A stretch of 64,000 nucleotides of DNA, taken from assembly GCF_040958095.1 (NCBI RefSeq), contig NC_091188.1:36294185-36358184 (forward strand), given 5' to 3'. The notes below the pieces were generated by a model that searched no databases, was not told the origin of the DNA, and saw only the letters and a list, made by a program, of their open reading frames with translations. Below are positions 50,101-64,000 of the stretch, one piece after another. The translations under genes and the position numbers were made by a program. The DNA comes from Procambarus clarkii (taxonomy: Eukaryota > Arthropoda > Malacostraca > Decapoda > Cambaridae). How positions within the stretch are numbered: the stretch's first letter is position 1; each line of letters opens with the position of its first letter.

Positions 50101-50882
50101 TTCAAATCTCAGAATTTCGCATAATATTGCATTCTTTAGCAAGTTTTCTTGCATTTTGTTTTGTACTAAAAATCATCGAATTTAGCAGTATTTTGACGTT
50201 TATCATCCCCTTTTCCCTTATGTGATTTAAACAAAATATTATCGAATTAGGCATTATTTTGCCCTTTTTCCACGTTTTTGTGAATTTTCAGTTTATTATT
50301 ATTAATTCATTATATATACGATAAAAATGATGCGAACACATTATTGGTTAGAAATTAACCTTAAATACTTTATTTTCAATCAACTATATGTTTCTCGTTA
50401 AAATACTGAGTAAGATGTTGAAAAGGGGAGAAGTTCTGTTTTTATTGCATATATCGACGTTTCAGGCGGATTAGAGCGGTTTTACGTGTACATCTTCCAT
50501 TGGTAATATTAGCGAAAAATCAGGAACATTTTAGTTAATTCTAATGAAAAACATTGATTTATATCATTTGTATTGGAAACAACATTTTAATATATCTTTT
50601 CTAGGATCCAAATAATACGAAAATTTGCTCTATGATTTGAAGTTAAAATCCTTAAATTTGGTAATAGAGTGACTTTTCTCACGTTTTTCATGTAGTGTGA
50701 TTTTAAGTAAATATATTAGTTTTTACCAATATTTCGATACTACTTAATGTTTCTCACTATATGTGATTTGGCTTTCAAATCTCAGAATTTCGCGTAATAT
50801 TGCATTTTTTAGCAAGTTTTCTTGCATTTTGCTTTGTACTAAAAATCATCGAATTTACTTTTTTATCATCGAATTTATTTTT
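44141..50882 (+). repeat. Ten-copy tandem array of the 674-bp AT repeat (type III)
   Basis: The marker TTCAAATCTCAGAATTTCGC occurs at 44711, 45386, 46057, 46730, 47405, 48078, 48753, 49428, 50101 and 50774, giving spacings of 671-675 bp. Each unit includes TTGACGTTTATCATCCCC, ATGATGCAAACACATAAT, GCATATATCGACGTTTCAG and GGTTTTACGTGTACATCTTC. It is homologous to types I and II. No 15-bp array and no 168-bp monomer intervene. The array ends at about 50845 in a doubled ATCATCGAATTTA word before inverted satellite begins. No ORF of note exists over 6.7 kb. Confidence 0.93.
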
Positions 50883-53800
50883 TATTCGCAGTTTGAAATT
50901 ACGATATTTTATACCGAAAATATGCCAATTAATGACAGCGGCGATAAGTCACATTTTGCCCAAACCCCCACCCCCTGCAATTTTCAAAATATCCCAAACA
51001 TCCCAAATTCGACGCTTGAGCCATTTTTAGGAACCAAATTCTGGCTCTCTGCACGGATTCGCATTTTGAAATTACGAATTTTTATACAGAAAATATGCCA
51101 ATTACTGAAAGCAGCGATGAGTCACATTTTGCCCAAACCACCCTGCAGTTTTCAAAATATCCCCAACATCCCAAATTCGACCCTTGAGCTATATTGTGGA
51201 ACGAAATTCTGGCTCTCTGCACGTATTCGCAGTTTGAAATTTCGTTTTATTTATTTGGAAAATATGCCAATTATATGAGAGAGCGATTGGTCACTTTTTG
51301 GCCAATCCCCCGTTCAGTTTTCAAAATATCCTAAACATCCCAAATTCGAGCCCTGTGCCATATTTTGGAGCCAAATTTTTGCTCACTGCACGTATTCGCA
51401 GTTTGAAATTACGACTTTTTATACCGAAAATATGCCAATGACAGAAAGTAGCTATGGGTCACATGTTGCCCAAACCCTTCCAGCTGTTTTCAAAATATCC
51501 CAAACATCCTAAATTCGAGATTTGAGCCATATTTTGGAGCCAAATTCTGGCTCTCTGCACGTATACGCTGTTTGAAATTACGAATTTTATACCGAATATA
51601 TGCCAATTACTGTGAGAGGCGATGGGTCACATTTTACCCAAACCCCCCCTTCAGTTTTCAAAATATCCCAAACATCTCAAATTCGACCCTTGAGGCATAT
51701 TTTGGAGCCAAATTATTGCTCTCTGCACGTATTCGCAGATTGAAATTACGACTTTTTATACAGAAAATATGCCAATTACTGAAAGCGGCGATTGATCACA
51801 TTTTGCCCAAACCCCTCTGGAGTTTTCAAAATATCCCAAACATCTCAAATTCGACCCTTGAACCATATTTTGGAGCAGAATTCTGTCTCTCTGCACGTAT
51901 TCGCTGTTTGGAATTACGACTTTTTATACCGAAAATATGCCAATTACTGAGAGCGGTGATGGTCACATTTTGCTCAAACCCACCCTGCAGTTTTCAAAAT
52001 ATCCCAAACATTCCAAATTCGACGTTTGTGCCATATTTTGCAGCCAAATTCTCGCTCTGTGCACGTATTCGCAGTTTGAAATTACGATATTTATACCGAA
52101 AATATGCCAATAACTGAGAGTGGCGATGGCTTACATTTTGCCCAAACCCCCCCTGCAGTTTTCAAAATATCCTTAAAATCCCAAATTCTACCCTTGAGCC
52201 ATATTTTGGAGCCAAATTCTCGCTCTCGGCACGTATTCGCATTTTGAAATTACGATATTTTATACCGAAAATATGCCAATTAATGACAGCATCGATAAGT
52301 CACATTTTGCCCAAACCCCCCCTTCAGTTTTTAAAATATCCCAAACATCCCAAATTCGACGCTTGAGCCATTTTTAGGAACCAAATTCTGGCTCTCTGCA
52401 CGTATTCGCAGTTTGAAATTACGACTTTTTATATCGAAAATATGCCAATTAATGACCGCGGCGATAAGTCACATTTTGCCAAACCCCCCTGCAGTTTTCA
52501 AAATATCCCTAACTTCCCAATTTCGATCCTTGAGCTATATTGTGGAGCCAAATTCTGGCTCTCTGCACGTATTCCCAGTTTAAAAATACTACTTTTTTTA
52601 CAGAAAATATGCCAATTACTGAGAGCGGTGATGGTCACATTTTGCCCAAACCCCCCTGCAGTTTTCAAAATATCCCTAACTTCCCAATTTCGACGCATGA
52701 GCCATATTTTGGAGTCAAATTCTCGTTCTCTGCACGTATTTGCCGTTTGAAATTACGAATTTTATTCCAAAAATATGCCAATCACTGTGAGCGGCGGTGG
52801 GTCAAATTTTGTCTAAACACTCCCCGGCAGTTTTCAAAATATCCTAAACATCCAAAATTCGGCGCTTGAGCCATATGTAGGAGCCGAATTCTGGCTCTCT
52901 GAACGTATTCGCAGTTTGAAATTTCGGGTTTTTATACCGAAAATATGCCAATAACTGTGAGTGGCGATGGGTTACATTTTGCCCAAACCCCCCTGCAGTT
53001 TTCAAAATATCCTAAACATCCCTAAATCTACTCTTGAGCCATATTTTGGAGCCAAATTTTCGCTCTCGGCACGTATTCCCAGTTTGAAATTACGACTTTT
53101 TATACCAAAAATATGCCAATTAATGACAGCGGCGATAAGTCACATTTTGACCAAATTTCCCCTGCAGTTTTCAAAATATCCCAAACATCCCAAATTCGAC
53201 GTTTGAGCCATTTTGAGGAACCAATTTCTGGCTCTCTGCACTTATTCGCAGTTTGAAATTACGAATTTTTATACAGAAAATATGCCAATTACTGAAAGCA
53301 GCGATGAGTCACATTTTGCCCAAACCACCCTGCAGTTTTCAAAATATCCCCAACATCCCAAATTCGACCCTTGAGCTATATTGTGGAACGAAATTCTGGC
53401 TCTCTGCACGTATTCGCAGTTTGAAATTTCGTTTTATTTATTTGGAAAATATGCCAATTATATGAGAGAGCGATTGGTCACTTTTTGGCCAATCCCCCGT
53501 TCAGTTTTCAAAATATCCTAAACATCCCAAATTCGAGCCCTGTGCCATATTTTGGAGCCAAATTTTTGCTCACTGCACGTATTCGCAGTTTGAAATTACG
53601 ACTTTTTATACCGAAAATATGCCAATGACAGAAAGTAGCTATGGGTCACATGTTGCCCAAACCCTTCCAGCTGTTTTCAAAATATCCCAAACATCCTAAA
53701 TTCGAGATTTGAGCCATATTTTGGAGCCAAATTCTGGCTCTCTGCACGTATACGCTGTTTGAAATTACGAATTTTATACCGAATATATGCCAATTACTGT

Positions 53801-56666
53801 GAGAGGCGATGGGTCACATTTTACCCAAACCCCCCCTTCAGTTTTCAAAATATCCCAAACATCTCAAATTCGACCCTTGAGGCATATTTTGGAGCCAAAT
53901 TATTGCTCTCTGCACGTATTCGCAGATTGAAATTACGACTTTTTATACAGAAAATATGCCAATTACTGAAAGCGGCGATTGATCACATTTTGCCCAAACC
54001 CCTCTGGAGTTTTCAAAATATCCCAAACATCTCAAATTCGACCCTTGAACCATATTTTGGAGCAGAATTCTGTCTCTCTGCACGTATTCGCTGTTTGGAA
54101 TTACGACTTTTTATACCGAAAATATGCCAATTACTGAGAGCGGTGATGGTCACATTTTGCTCAAACCCACCCTGCAGTTTTCAAAATATCCCAAACATTC
54201 CAAATTCGACGTTTGTGCCATATTTTGCAGCCAAATTCTCGCTCTGTGCACGTATTCGCAGTTTGAAATTACGATATTTATACCGAAAATATGCCAATAA
54301 CTGAGAGTGGCGATGGCTTACATTTTGCCCAAACCCCCCCTGCAGTTTTCAAAATATCCTTAAAATCCCAAATTCTACCCTTGAGCCATATTTTGGAGCC
54401 AAATTCTCGCTCTCGGCACGTATTCGCATTTTGAAATTACGATATTTTATACCGAAAATATGCCAATTAATGACAGCATCGATAAGTCACATTTTGCCCA
54501 AACCCCCCCTTCAGTTTTTAAAATATCCCAAACATCCCAAATTCGACGCTTGAGCCATTTTTAGGAACCAAATTCTGGCTCTCTGCACGTATTCGCAGTT
54601 TGAAATTACGACTTTTTATATCGAAAATATGCCAATTAATGACCGCGGCGATAAGTCACATTTTGCCAAACCCCCCTGCAGTTTTCAAAATATCCCTAAC
54701 TTCCCAATTTCGATCCTTGAGCTATATTGTGGAGCCAAATTCTGGCTCTCTGCACGTATTCCCAGTTTAAAAATACTACTTTTTTTACAGAAAATATGCC
54801 AATTACTGAGAGCGGTGATGGTCACATTTTGCCCAAACCCCCCTGCAGTTTTCAAAATATCCCTAACTTCCCAATTTCGACGCATGAGCCATATTTTGGA
54901 GTCAAATTCTCGTTCTCTGCACGTATTTGCCGTTTGAAATTACGAATTTTATTCCAAAAATATGCCAATCACTGTGAGCGGCGGTGGGTCAAATTTTGTC
55001 TAAACACTCCCCGGCAGTTTTCAAAATATCCTAAACATCCCAAATTCGGCGCTTGAGCCATATGTAGGAGCCGAATTCTGGCTCTCTGAACGTATTCGCA
55101 GTTTGAAATTTCGGGTTTTTATACCGAAAATATGCCAATAACTGTGAGTGGCGATGGGTTACATTTTGCCCAAACCCCCCTGCAGTTTTCAAAATATCCT
55201 AAACATCCCTAAATCTACTCTTGAGCCATATTTTGGAGCCAAATTTTCGCTCTCGGCACGTATTCCCAGTTTGAAATTACGACTTTTTATACCAAAAATA
55301 TGCCAATTAATGACAGCGGCGATAAGTCACATTTTGACCAAATTTCCCCTGCAGTTTTCAAAATATCCCAAACATCCCAAATTCGACGTTTGAGCCATTT
55401 TGAGGAACCAATTTCTGGCTCTCTGCACTTATTCGCAGTTTGAAATTACGAATTTTTATACCGAAAATATGGCATATAAAATATGCCAGTTCGCAGTTTG
55501 AAGTTACTAGTTTTATACCGAATATATTCCAATTACTGGGAGCGGCAATGGGTCACATTTTGCAAAAACCCCTCTGCAGTTTTCAAAATATCCCAAACAT
55601 ATTAAATTCGACCCTTGAGGCATACTTTGGAGCCAAATTATTGCTCTCTGCACGTATTCGCAGATTGAAATTACGACTTTTTATACAGAAAATATGCCAA
55701 TTACTAAAAGCAGCGATGGGTCACATTTTGCCCAAACCCCTCTGGAGTTTTCAAAATATCCCAAACATCCCAAATTCGAGCCTTGTGCCATATTTTGGAG
55801 CCAAATTTTTGCTCACAGCACGTATTCGCAGTTTGAAATTACGACTTTTTATACCGAAAATATGCCAAAAACAGAAAGTAGCTATGGATCACATTTTGCC
55901 CAAACCCTCCCAGCAGTTTTCAGAATATCCCAAACATCCTAAAATTCGACGCTTGAGCCATATTTTTTATCCAAATTCTGGCTCTCTGAACATATTCGCC
56001 GTTTGAAATTACCACTTTTTATACCGAAAATATGCAAATTACTGAGAGCAGCGATGGATCACATTTTGCCCAAACCCTCCCTGCATTTTTCAAAATATCC
56101 CAAACATCCCAAATTCGAGCATTGAGCCATATTTAGAGCCAAATTCTGGCTCTCTGCACGTATTCGCAATTTGAAATTACGAATTTTATACCGAATATAT
56201 GCATATTACTGGGAGCGGCGATGGGTCATATTTTGCCCCCCCCCCCCTTGCAGTTCTCAAAATACCCCAAACATATCAAATTCGGGCCTTGAGCCATATT
56301 TTGGAGCAAAATTCTGTCTCTCTGCACGTATTCGCTGTTTGAAAATACGAATTTTTATACCGAAAATATGCCAATAATTGAGTGTGGAGATGGGTTATAT
56401 TCTGCCCCCCCCCACCCCCCTGCAGTTTTCAAAATATCCTAAACATCCCAAATGCGACCCTTGAGCCATATTTTGGAGCCAAATTCTTTTTCTGTGCACG
56501 TATTCGCAGTTTGAAATTTCAACTTTTTATAGCGAAAATATGTCAATTTTTGACAGCGGCTATAAGTCACATTTTGCCCAAACCCCCCCCCCCTTGCAGT
56601 TTTCATAATTTCCTAAACATCCCAAATTCGACACTTGAGGCATATTTTGGAGCCAAATTATAACTC
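50883..56666 (-). repeat. 168-bp satellite block 6 (minus orientation)
   Basis: About 34 monomers of the same satellite as blocks 1-5 but reversed (TTCGCAGTTTGAAATTACGA, GCCCAAACCCCCCTGCAG and CAAAATATCCCAAACATCCC on the plus strand). It contains the exact 2187-bp duplication. A 30-bp irregularity (GGCATATAAAATATGCCAG) occurs near 55470, just after the duplication ends. Confidence 0.95.
51061..55434 (-). repeat. 2187-bp (13-monomer) tandem duplication
   Basis: 51061-53247 and 53248-55434 are direct copies; offsets are 2187 at every marker tested (51572/53759, 52442/54629, 52961/55148). Four plus-strand open frames are identical between copies. I noticed one difference (TCCAAAATTC near 52851 versus TCCCAAATTC near 55038). 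2187 divided by 13 is 168.2, so this is one higher-order unit of 13 monomers. Confidence 0.93.
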
Positions 56667-58230
<1,564 letters not shown>

Positions 58231-58388
58231 ATGCAGAGAGCCAGGATTTGGCTCCAAAATTTGCCTGAAGGGGTTGAATTTGGGATGTTTGGAATATTTT
58301 TAAAACTGCAGGGGGGTTTGTGCAAAATGTGACCCATCGCAGCTCTCAGTATTTGGCATATTTTCAGTATAAAAAGTCGTAATTTCAA
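58231..58388 (+). repeat. 168-bp satellite, plus-oriented after strand switch
   Basis: Starts CAGAGAGCCAGGATTTGG directly after the minus-oriented ...GAGCCATATG and runs to TTTCAATGTTTTGTC, where AT-I begins. The same fold-back joint occurs at about 60421. Confidence 0.92.
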
Positions 58389-59677
58389 TGTTTTGTCTAT
58401 AAATTATCGAGTTTAGCAATATTTTGACGTTTATCATCCTTTTTTCCTTCATGTGATTTAAACCAAATATCAACTATTTAGGCAATATTTTGCCATTTTC
58501 TCACCCTTTTAAGAATTTTTAGTTTATTGTTATTAATTCATTGAATATACGATATATATGATGCAAACCCGTAGTTGATTGCAAATTCACTTTAAATACT
58601 TCATTGTCATTGAACTATTTTTATCTCGTTATATTAGTTATAAAAATATTGATTAGGAGAGAAATCCTGTTTTTATTGCATATATCGACGTTTCAGCCAG
58701 ATTAGAGCGGTTTTACGTGTACATCTTCTCTCTCGTGATTAATTGAATATTACGAATATTTTTGTTAATTTTAATGAAAACATATTAATTTATATAATTG
58801 GTACTGAAAACAACATTTACATATGCCGTTTTAATGGTCTAAATAACACGAAACCTCGCTCTATGATTTGAAGTTTAAATCCTCGAATATGGTAATATTG
58901 TGACTTTATACGTTTTTCATATTGTGTGATTTTAAGTAAAAATATTCGAATATACTATTATTTCGATACTACTTCATGTTTTCTTTAGATAAGTGATATT
59001 ATCCTGTAAATATCAGAATTTCGCATAATATTGCTATTTAAGCAAATTTTCTTGCGCTATGTTTAGTACTAGAAAAATTATCGAATTTAGCAATATTTCG
59101 ATGTTTATCATCTTTTTTCCCCTTATGTGATTTAAACTAAATATCAACGATTTTGGCAATATTTTTCCATTTTCCAACTTTTTTAAATTTTTTAGTTTAT
59201 TGTTAATAAATCATTGAAAATACGATAAATATGATGCAAACCTGTAATTGATTGCAAATTTCCTTTATATACTTTTATTTCAATCAACCATTTGTATCTC
59301 GTTATATATATAGTGAGTAAAATAATGATTATGAGAGAAACTTTTTTTATTGCATATATCGACGTTTCAGCCGGAATAGAGCGGTTTTACTTGTGCATCT
59401 TCTCTCGGTATTATAAATTGACAATCGCGAACATTTTAATTAATTTTTAAGAAAACACATTGGTTTTTAGAATTTGTACTGGAAACAACATTTTCTTATG
59501 CCTTTTTAATGGTCTAAATAAGACGAATCTTCGCCTTGTGATTTAAAGTAAAAATCCTCGAATGCGGTAATATTGTGACTTTTTTCACGTTTTTCATTTT
59601 GAGTGATTTTAGATAAAAATATTCGAATTTACTAATTTTTTGGTACTACTTAATGTTTTCTCGCAATTTGTGAGAAT
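58389..59677 (+). repeat. AT-rich repeats type I and II (fifth set)
   Basis: Type I to about 58998 and type II from there to 59677. Type II is full length, like 27368-28046 and unlike the shortened sets at 33576 and 39336. The type I/II border reads TATTATCCTGTAAATATC. Confidence 0.9.
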
Positions 59678-59910
59678 ACAGGTCAGGTTGTGTCAGGTCA
59701 GGTTGTGTCAGGTCAGGTTGTGTCAGGTCAGGTTGTGTCAGGTCAGGTAGCGTCAGGTCAGGTTGCGTCAGGTCAGGTTGTGTCAGGTCAGGTTGCGTCA
59801 GGTCAGGTAGCGTCAGATCAGGTTGCGTCAGGTCAGGTTGCGTCAGGTCAGGTAGCGTCTAGTCAGGTTGCGTCAGGTCAGATTGCGTCAGGTCAGGTTG
59901 CGTCAGGTCA
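59678..59910 (+). repeat. 15-bp TCAGG minisatellite, array 5
   Basis: About 15-16 units with GTTGTG units first and GTTGCG, GTAGCG and ATTGCG units later. It joins the satellite at TCATCGCCACTCTCAGTTAT, the same joint as array 4. Confidence 0.95.
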
Positions 59911-61412
59911 TCGCCACTCTCAGTTATTGGGATATTTTCGGTATAAAAAGTCGTTATTTCAAACTGTGAATACGTGCAGAGAGACAGAATTTTGCTCCAA
60001 AATATGGCTCAAGGGTCGAATTTGAGATGTTTGGGATATTTTGAAAATTTCAGAGAGGTTTGGGCAAAATGTGATCCATCGCCGCTTTCAGTAATTGGCA
60101 TATTTTTTGTATAAAAAGTCGTAATTTAAATCTGCGAATACGTGCAGAGAGCCATAATTTAGCTCCAAAATATGCCTCAAGGGTCGAATTTGAGATGTTT
60201 GGGATATTTAAAAAAAACTACAAGGGGGGTTTGGGCAAAATGTGACCCATCGCCGCTCCCAGTATCCCATGACCCATCGCCGCCGTCGATGGGTAAAATT
60301 ACGAATTTTATTCCGAAAATATGCCAATTACTGAGAGCGGCGACAGGTCAAATTTTGCCTAAACCCTTCCCGGCAGTTTTCAAAATATCCCAAACATCCC
60401 AATTTCGGCGCTTGAGCCATATGCAGAGAGCCAGAATTTGGCTCCAAAATTTGGCTCAAGGGGTTGAATTTGGGATGTTTGGAATATTTTTAAAACTGCA
60501 GGGGGGTTTGTGCAAAATGTGACCCATCGCAGCTCTCAGTATTTGGCATATTTTCAGTATAAAAAGTCGTAATTTCAATGTTTTGTCTATAAATTATCGA
60601 GTTTAGCAATATTTTGACGTTTATCATCCTTTTTTCCTTCATGTGATTTAAACCAAATTTCATCTAAAGACCCATCGCCGCTCCCATCGCCGCCGCCTAT
60701 ATTCGGTATAAAATTCGTAATTTCAAACTGCGAATACGTGCATAGAGCTAGAATTTGGCTCTAAATATGGATCAAGGCTCGAATTTGGGATGTTTGGGAT
60801 TTTTTCAAAACTGTGGGGAGGGTTTGGGCAAAAATTGACCCATCCCTGCTCTCAGTAATTGACATATTTTCGGTATAAAAAGTCGTAATTTCAAAAGGCG
60901 AATACATGCAGAGAGCAAGAATTTGGCTCAAAATTGTGGCTCCAGCGTCGAATATGGGATGTTTGGGATAATTTAAAAACTGCAGGTGGGGTTTGGGCAA
61001 AATGTGACTTATCGCTGCTGTCATTAATTGGCATATTTTCGGTATAAAAACTAGTAATTTCAAACTGCGAATACGTGCACAGAGCCAGAATTTGGCTATA
61101 AAATATGGCTCAAATGTCGAATTTGGAGTGTTTAGGATATTTTGAAAACTGCAAGGTGGGTTTGGGCAAAGCCTGACCATCACCGCTCTCAGTAATTGGC
61201 ATATTTTCGGTATAAAAATTCGTAATTTCAATCAGCGAATACTTGCAGAGAGAAAGAATTTTGCTCCAAAATATGGTTCAAGAGACGAATTTGAGATGTT
61301 TGGGATATTTTGAAAACTCCAGAGTGGTTGGGACAAAATGTGAACCATCGCCGCTTTCAGTAATTGGCATATTTTCAGTATAAAAAGTAGTAATTTCAAT
61401 CTGCGAATACGT
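59911..61412. repeat. Mosaic satellite block with orientation flips
   Basis: Plus-oriented to about 60265; a short palindrome (ACCCATCG...CGATGGGT, about 60269-60295) leads into minus orientation (60298-60420); then plus again from 60421 to 60568, a 90-bp fragment of AT-I (60570-60660), a GCCGCTCCC-rich patch (60665-60700), and plus-oriented monomers to GAATACGTGCA at 61412. About 360 bp (60298-60658) duplicate 58113-58470, including the fold-back joint. Confidence 0.88.
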
Positions 61413-61732
<320 letters not shown>

Positions 61733-61734
61733 GT

Positions 61735-62162
<428 letters not shown>

Positions 62163-62680
62163 CAAGTGGTGAATCAGAAGATAGGATACCACTTGGTAAA
62201 CTGATAATCTGATAAACAGCAACCTGATTGTAATAGTATAGAGTATAGGATTCATTATTATTATATGTATTGTGTATGTGCTCTGTCCAGTATATGTATT
62301 CAAATTTGCTGGTATTTGACCTTGTCCTAGTGAGGCTTCCCATCAAATAGTACAGAAGGAGAGAGAGAGAGAAAGAACCAAGAACCCCTGCTGTGGACAG
62401 GGTAGAAGGTAATACTAATAAGTCAAAGGGGGATTGAGGAGATCATATCACCTAAGGAGAGAGTGGGGAGTCACAGCAGCTCGAGTGGGTGTGTGCACGT
62501 GACAACGAGGCTAAGTGTTGGAGCCGCATCCCCTAAATGTGTGACGTTGAGCCCCTCTCCAAGGGCCAGAAGCGCCTAGTGTGATCTCCTAGAGAGGTAT
62601 AAGCATTCTACCGAATTGTGGGTTGGGTTGTCCGTAGAGAAGGATCAACGACGACAACACCACCAACCAACACACAATCT
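62163..62680. other. No gene seen
   Basis: Ordinary-composition sequence with a short GA run (62360-62375). No ORF, RNA gene or element end is recognisable. It lies between the inverted arms and a further TA run. Confidence 0.5.
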
Positions 62681-62686
62681 ATAATA

Positions 62687-62779
<93 letters not shown>

Positions 62780-62782
62780 TTA
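62681..62782. repeat. (TA)n followed by poly-T
   Basis: About 80 bp of TA and then about 20 T. The T-run could be an inverted poly(A) tail of a minus-strand retroposon whose body would lie to the right, or simple slippage. Confidence 0.9.
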
Positions 62783-62924
62783 ATATATAGGGAAGGGAGT
62801 ACCACCTCTAGCTGGAAGTTGGGGGACCCATAGCCTCGGAGGACACCACGCATAACGCATTAGAGGGAATGTTTAGATCCCCTCCAATACAGTTTCTGTG
62901 TGCTTTTCTCCTACCACCCCCTTC

Positions 62925-64000
62925 CTTTTTTATTTTTTGTGCTTTATTATGCATTTAATGGTTACAAGATATACATGGGTTGATACAAAAATAATAATGC
63001 AAAAAGGTGCTTAAAGGTTATGGATCTCTTGAAAAACACAACAATGGGAAACATTGATGAATGTCACAGACAGGTTCGATCATTGTTGCAAGTCAAACAC
63101 TTCTTCGAATTCCTCTGAAGTTGGACTAGTCCCCAAGATGCGACAGGCATTTCCCCTCTGAATCGCAACACTGAGGCGCTGGAACAAGAAACTTTTTGCT
63201 CTCTGGTCTTTTGTAGCGCTGATCAATTTGTCCCCCAATTCCTTCAGGAACTTCAATGCACATTTTCCCCACGAACCGAGGGTCTCCGAGCCGATCGGAA
63301 CAAAGCTGTAGCAGTGTGCTAGACCTCTGTATTTAATAATTTTCTGCGATTCCCTGAAAGAAGCAGCACCACCGCTTTCACGTGTGCTGTAGTGGAGGTA
63401 GGTACTGGCCAGTGTGGCAGCGCACGTGTAGTCCCATACCACTTGCTTACCATCCTTCCATGGTAGCAAGGTGACCCCATCAGGGCGCTTCTGAGGGTCG
63501 TTAGGTCTGGATAAGTGTGGTTCTCTTTGTGCCGGGCAGCGGGCTGTGGCGAGGCTCCTCTTGATGATGTCGTTGACTTCTTCATGTCTTGCAATTTTAT
63601 CCTGTGATTTACAACATACCAGACCATGACGACCATATTGGTCTGCCATCGCAGTTCCGCAGATGCACCTATGTTCGGTGAGAATGGGGGCGGCAAGGCG
63701 AAGGGCAACTCCAATGCGGAGAGCGTCATGACTGAGGCGAGTTCCCAGGGCTGCATTGGGCACAGCAAATAAAAAATCCCTGGCGTGGGGTGCTGTTACC
63801 GCTAGGAGGCGGGCTTAGTTTTCAGCATCAGCGTTGTCAATCATTGCTGTGACAGTCTTTTCCATTATGGGGCTATCCCAGTGGGCCTGCTTGTGGTCTT
63901 CTGGGACTTGTGGTCGGGGTTGAGGGTGTGCAATGGTGTCCCATTGTCTGACTGCTTTCAATGAACGTTTGATCATGAGTTCCCGCTGTCTCTCTCATAC
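62925..64000 (-). pseudogene. C-terminal region of a retroelement polyprotein (zinc knuckle, nuclease-like)
   Basis: A minus-strand frame enters from beyond the window end (QRELMIKRSLKAVRQWD), has a TAA at about 63815-63817, and is then open from 63763 to 63080. Visible features are LGTRLSHDALRIGVALRLAA; a Cys/His cluster CICG...GRHGLVC...RHEEVND; and KRPDGVTLLPW...QVVWDYTC, where the spaced Asp residues resemble a PD-(D/E)XK nuclease core; near the end, SFLFQRLSVAIQRGNA. I have seen this domain order at the C-terminus of RT-bearing mobile elements in several invertebrates, but I cannot name the clade. An A-rich 3' end with AATAAA on the minus strand lies near 62930-62950. The premature stop makes this copy inactive. 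Confidence 0.6.

Noticed and set aside
44141-50882. Homology of the 674-bp unit to four 168-bp monomers
   Set aside because: Lengths match, but shared words such as CGACGTTT are not spaced at 168 bp and I could not align the families; kept only as a period coincidence to test.

Overview
The window is non-coding-dominated DNA from a large, repeat-rich arthropod genome. A decapod crustacean, perhaps a crayfish, is my best guess. The evidence is the mix of non-LTR retrotransposons with 3' AC-dinucleotide or hairpin tails, tRNA-derived SINEs, a BEL/Pao LTR element, long GT and TA microsatellites, and a pentameric TCAGG/TTAGG-like minisatellite. The taxon is inference from general knowledge of these families. 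No bacterial-style operon or gene cluster is present. The only plausible host-type coding sequence is one short terminal-exon-like ORF at 8.55-8.95 kb; everything else protein-like is retroelement or pseudogene.

Layout, first part. 1-4094: an almost undiverged BEL/Pao-type LTR retrotransposon on the minus strand, with two 955-bp LTRs 3 substitutions apart and a collapsed internal region holding an in-frame gag/protease remnant. 4095-8420: a minisatellite of about 29 bp rich in ATC and ATTAC, interrupted by a tRNA-derived SINE and a 270-bp unique piece. 8430-9085: the orphan ORF with a splice-acceptor-like tract and poly(A) signals. 9104-12268: two head-to-tail LINE copies on the minus strand joined by a GT microsatellite; the first has a nearly open endonuclease-RT frame. 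12.4-12.84 kb: two copies of a hairpin plus tRNA-like element. 12.88-13.32 kb: a frameshifted C2H2 zinc-finger pseudogene. 13.8-19.7 kb: fragments of at least three LINEs (RNase H type, CR1-like with esterase and endonuclease, an ORF1, an RT thumb). 19.8-21.6 kb: GC-rich DNA without genes. 21.93-24.11 kb: a degraded LINE on the plus strand.

Layout, second part. 24.88-61.4 kb is a satellite domain made of three families: (i) a 168-170 bp nucleosome-sized monomer, roughly 110-120 copies; (ii) an AT-rich unit of 0.6-0.68 kb, which forms a clean ten-copy tandem array with period 671-675 bp at 44.1-50.9 kb; (iii) five arrays of a 15-bp unit containing TCAGGTCAGG. They recur in the fixed order monomer block, AT-I, AT-II, 15-bp array, monomer block. 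The domain has a 5.76/5.88 kb tandem duplication, a 2187-bp (13-monomer) tandem duplication, and an orientation switch: plus up to 44 kb, minus from 50.9 to 58.2 kb, then mixed. Single insertions into it include a 1015-bp solo LTR with a 5-bp target duplication and a 395-bp composite of 5S rRNA plus tRNA-SINE. 61.4-62.8 kb: TA microsatellites, one pair bounded by perfect 62-bp inverted arms. 62.9-64.0 kb: the C-terminal part of another retroelement on the minus strand.

The parts do not form a pathway. They record satellite amplification, inversion and retroelement nesting, and the domain from 24.9 kb onward resembles pericentromeric or subtelomeric heterochromatin (inference). All coordinates were read by eye; repeat edges are generally good to within about 10-30 bases unless a junction is stated exactly.
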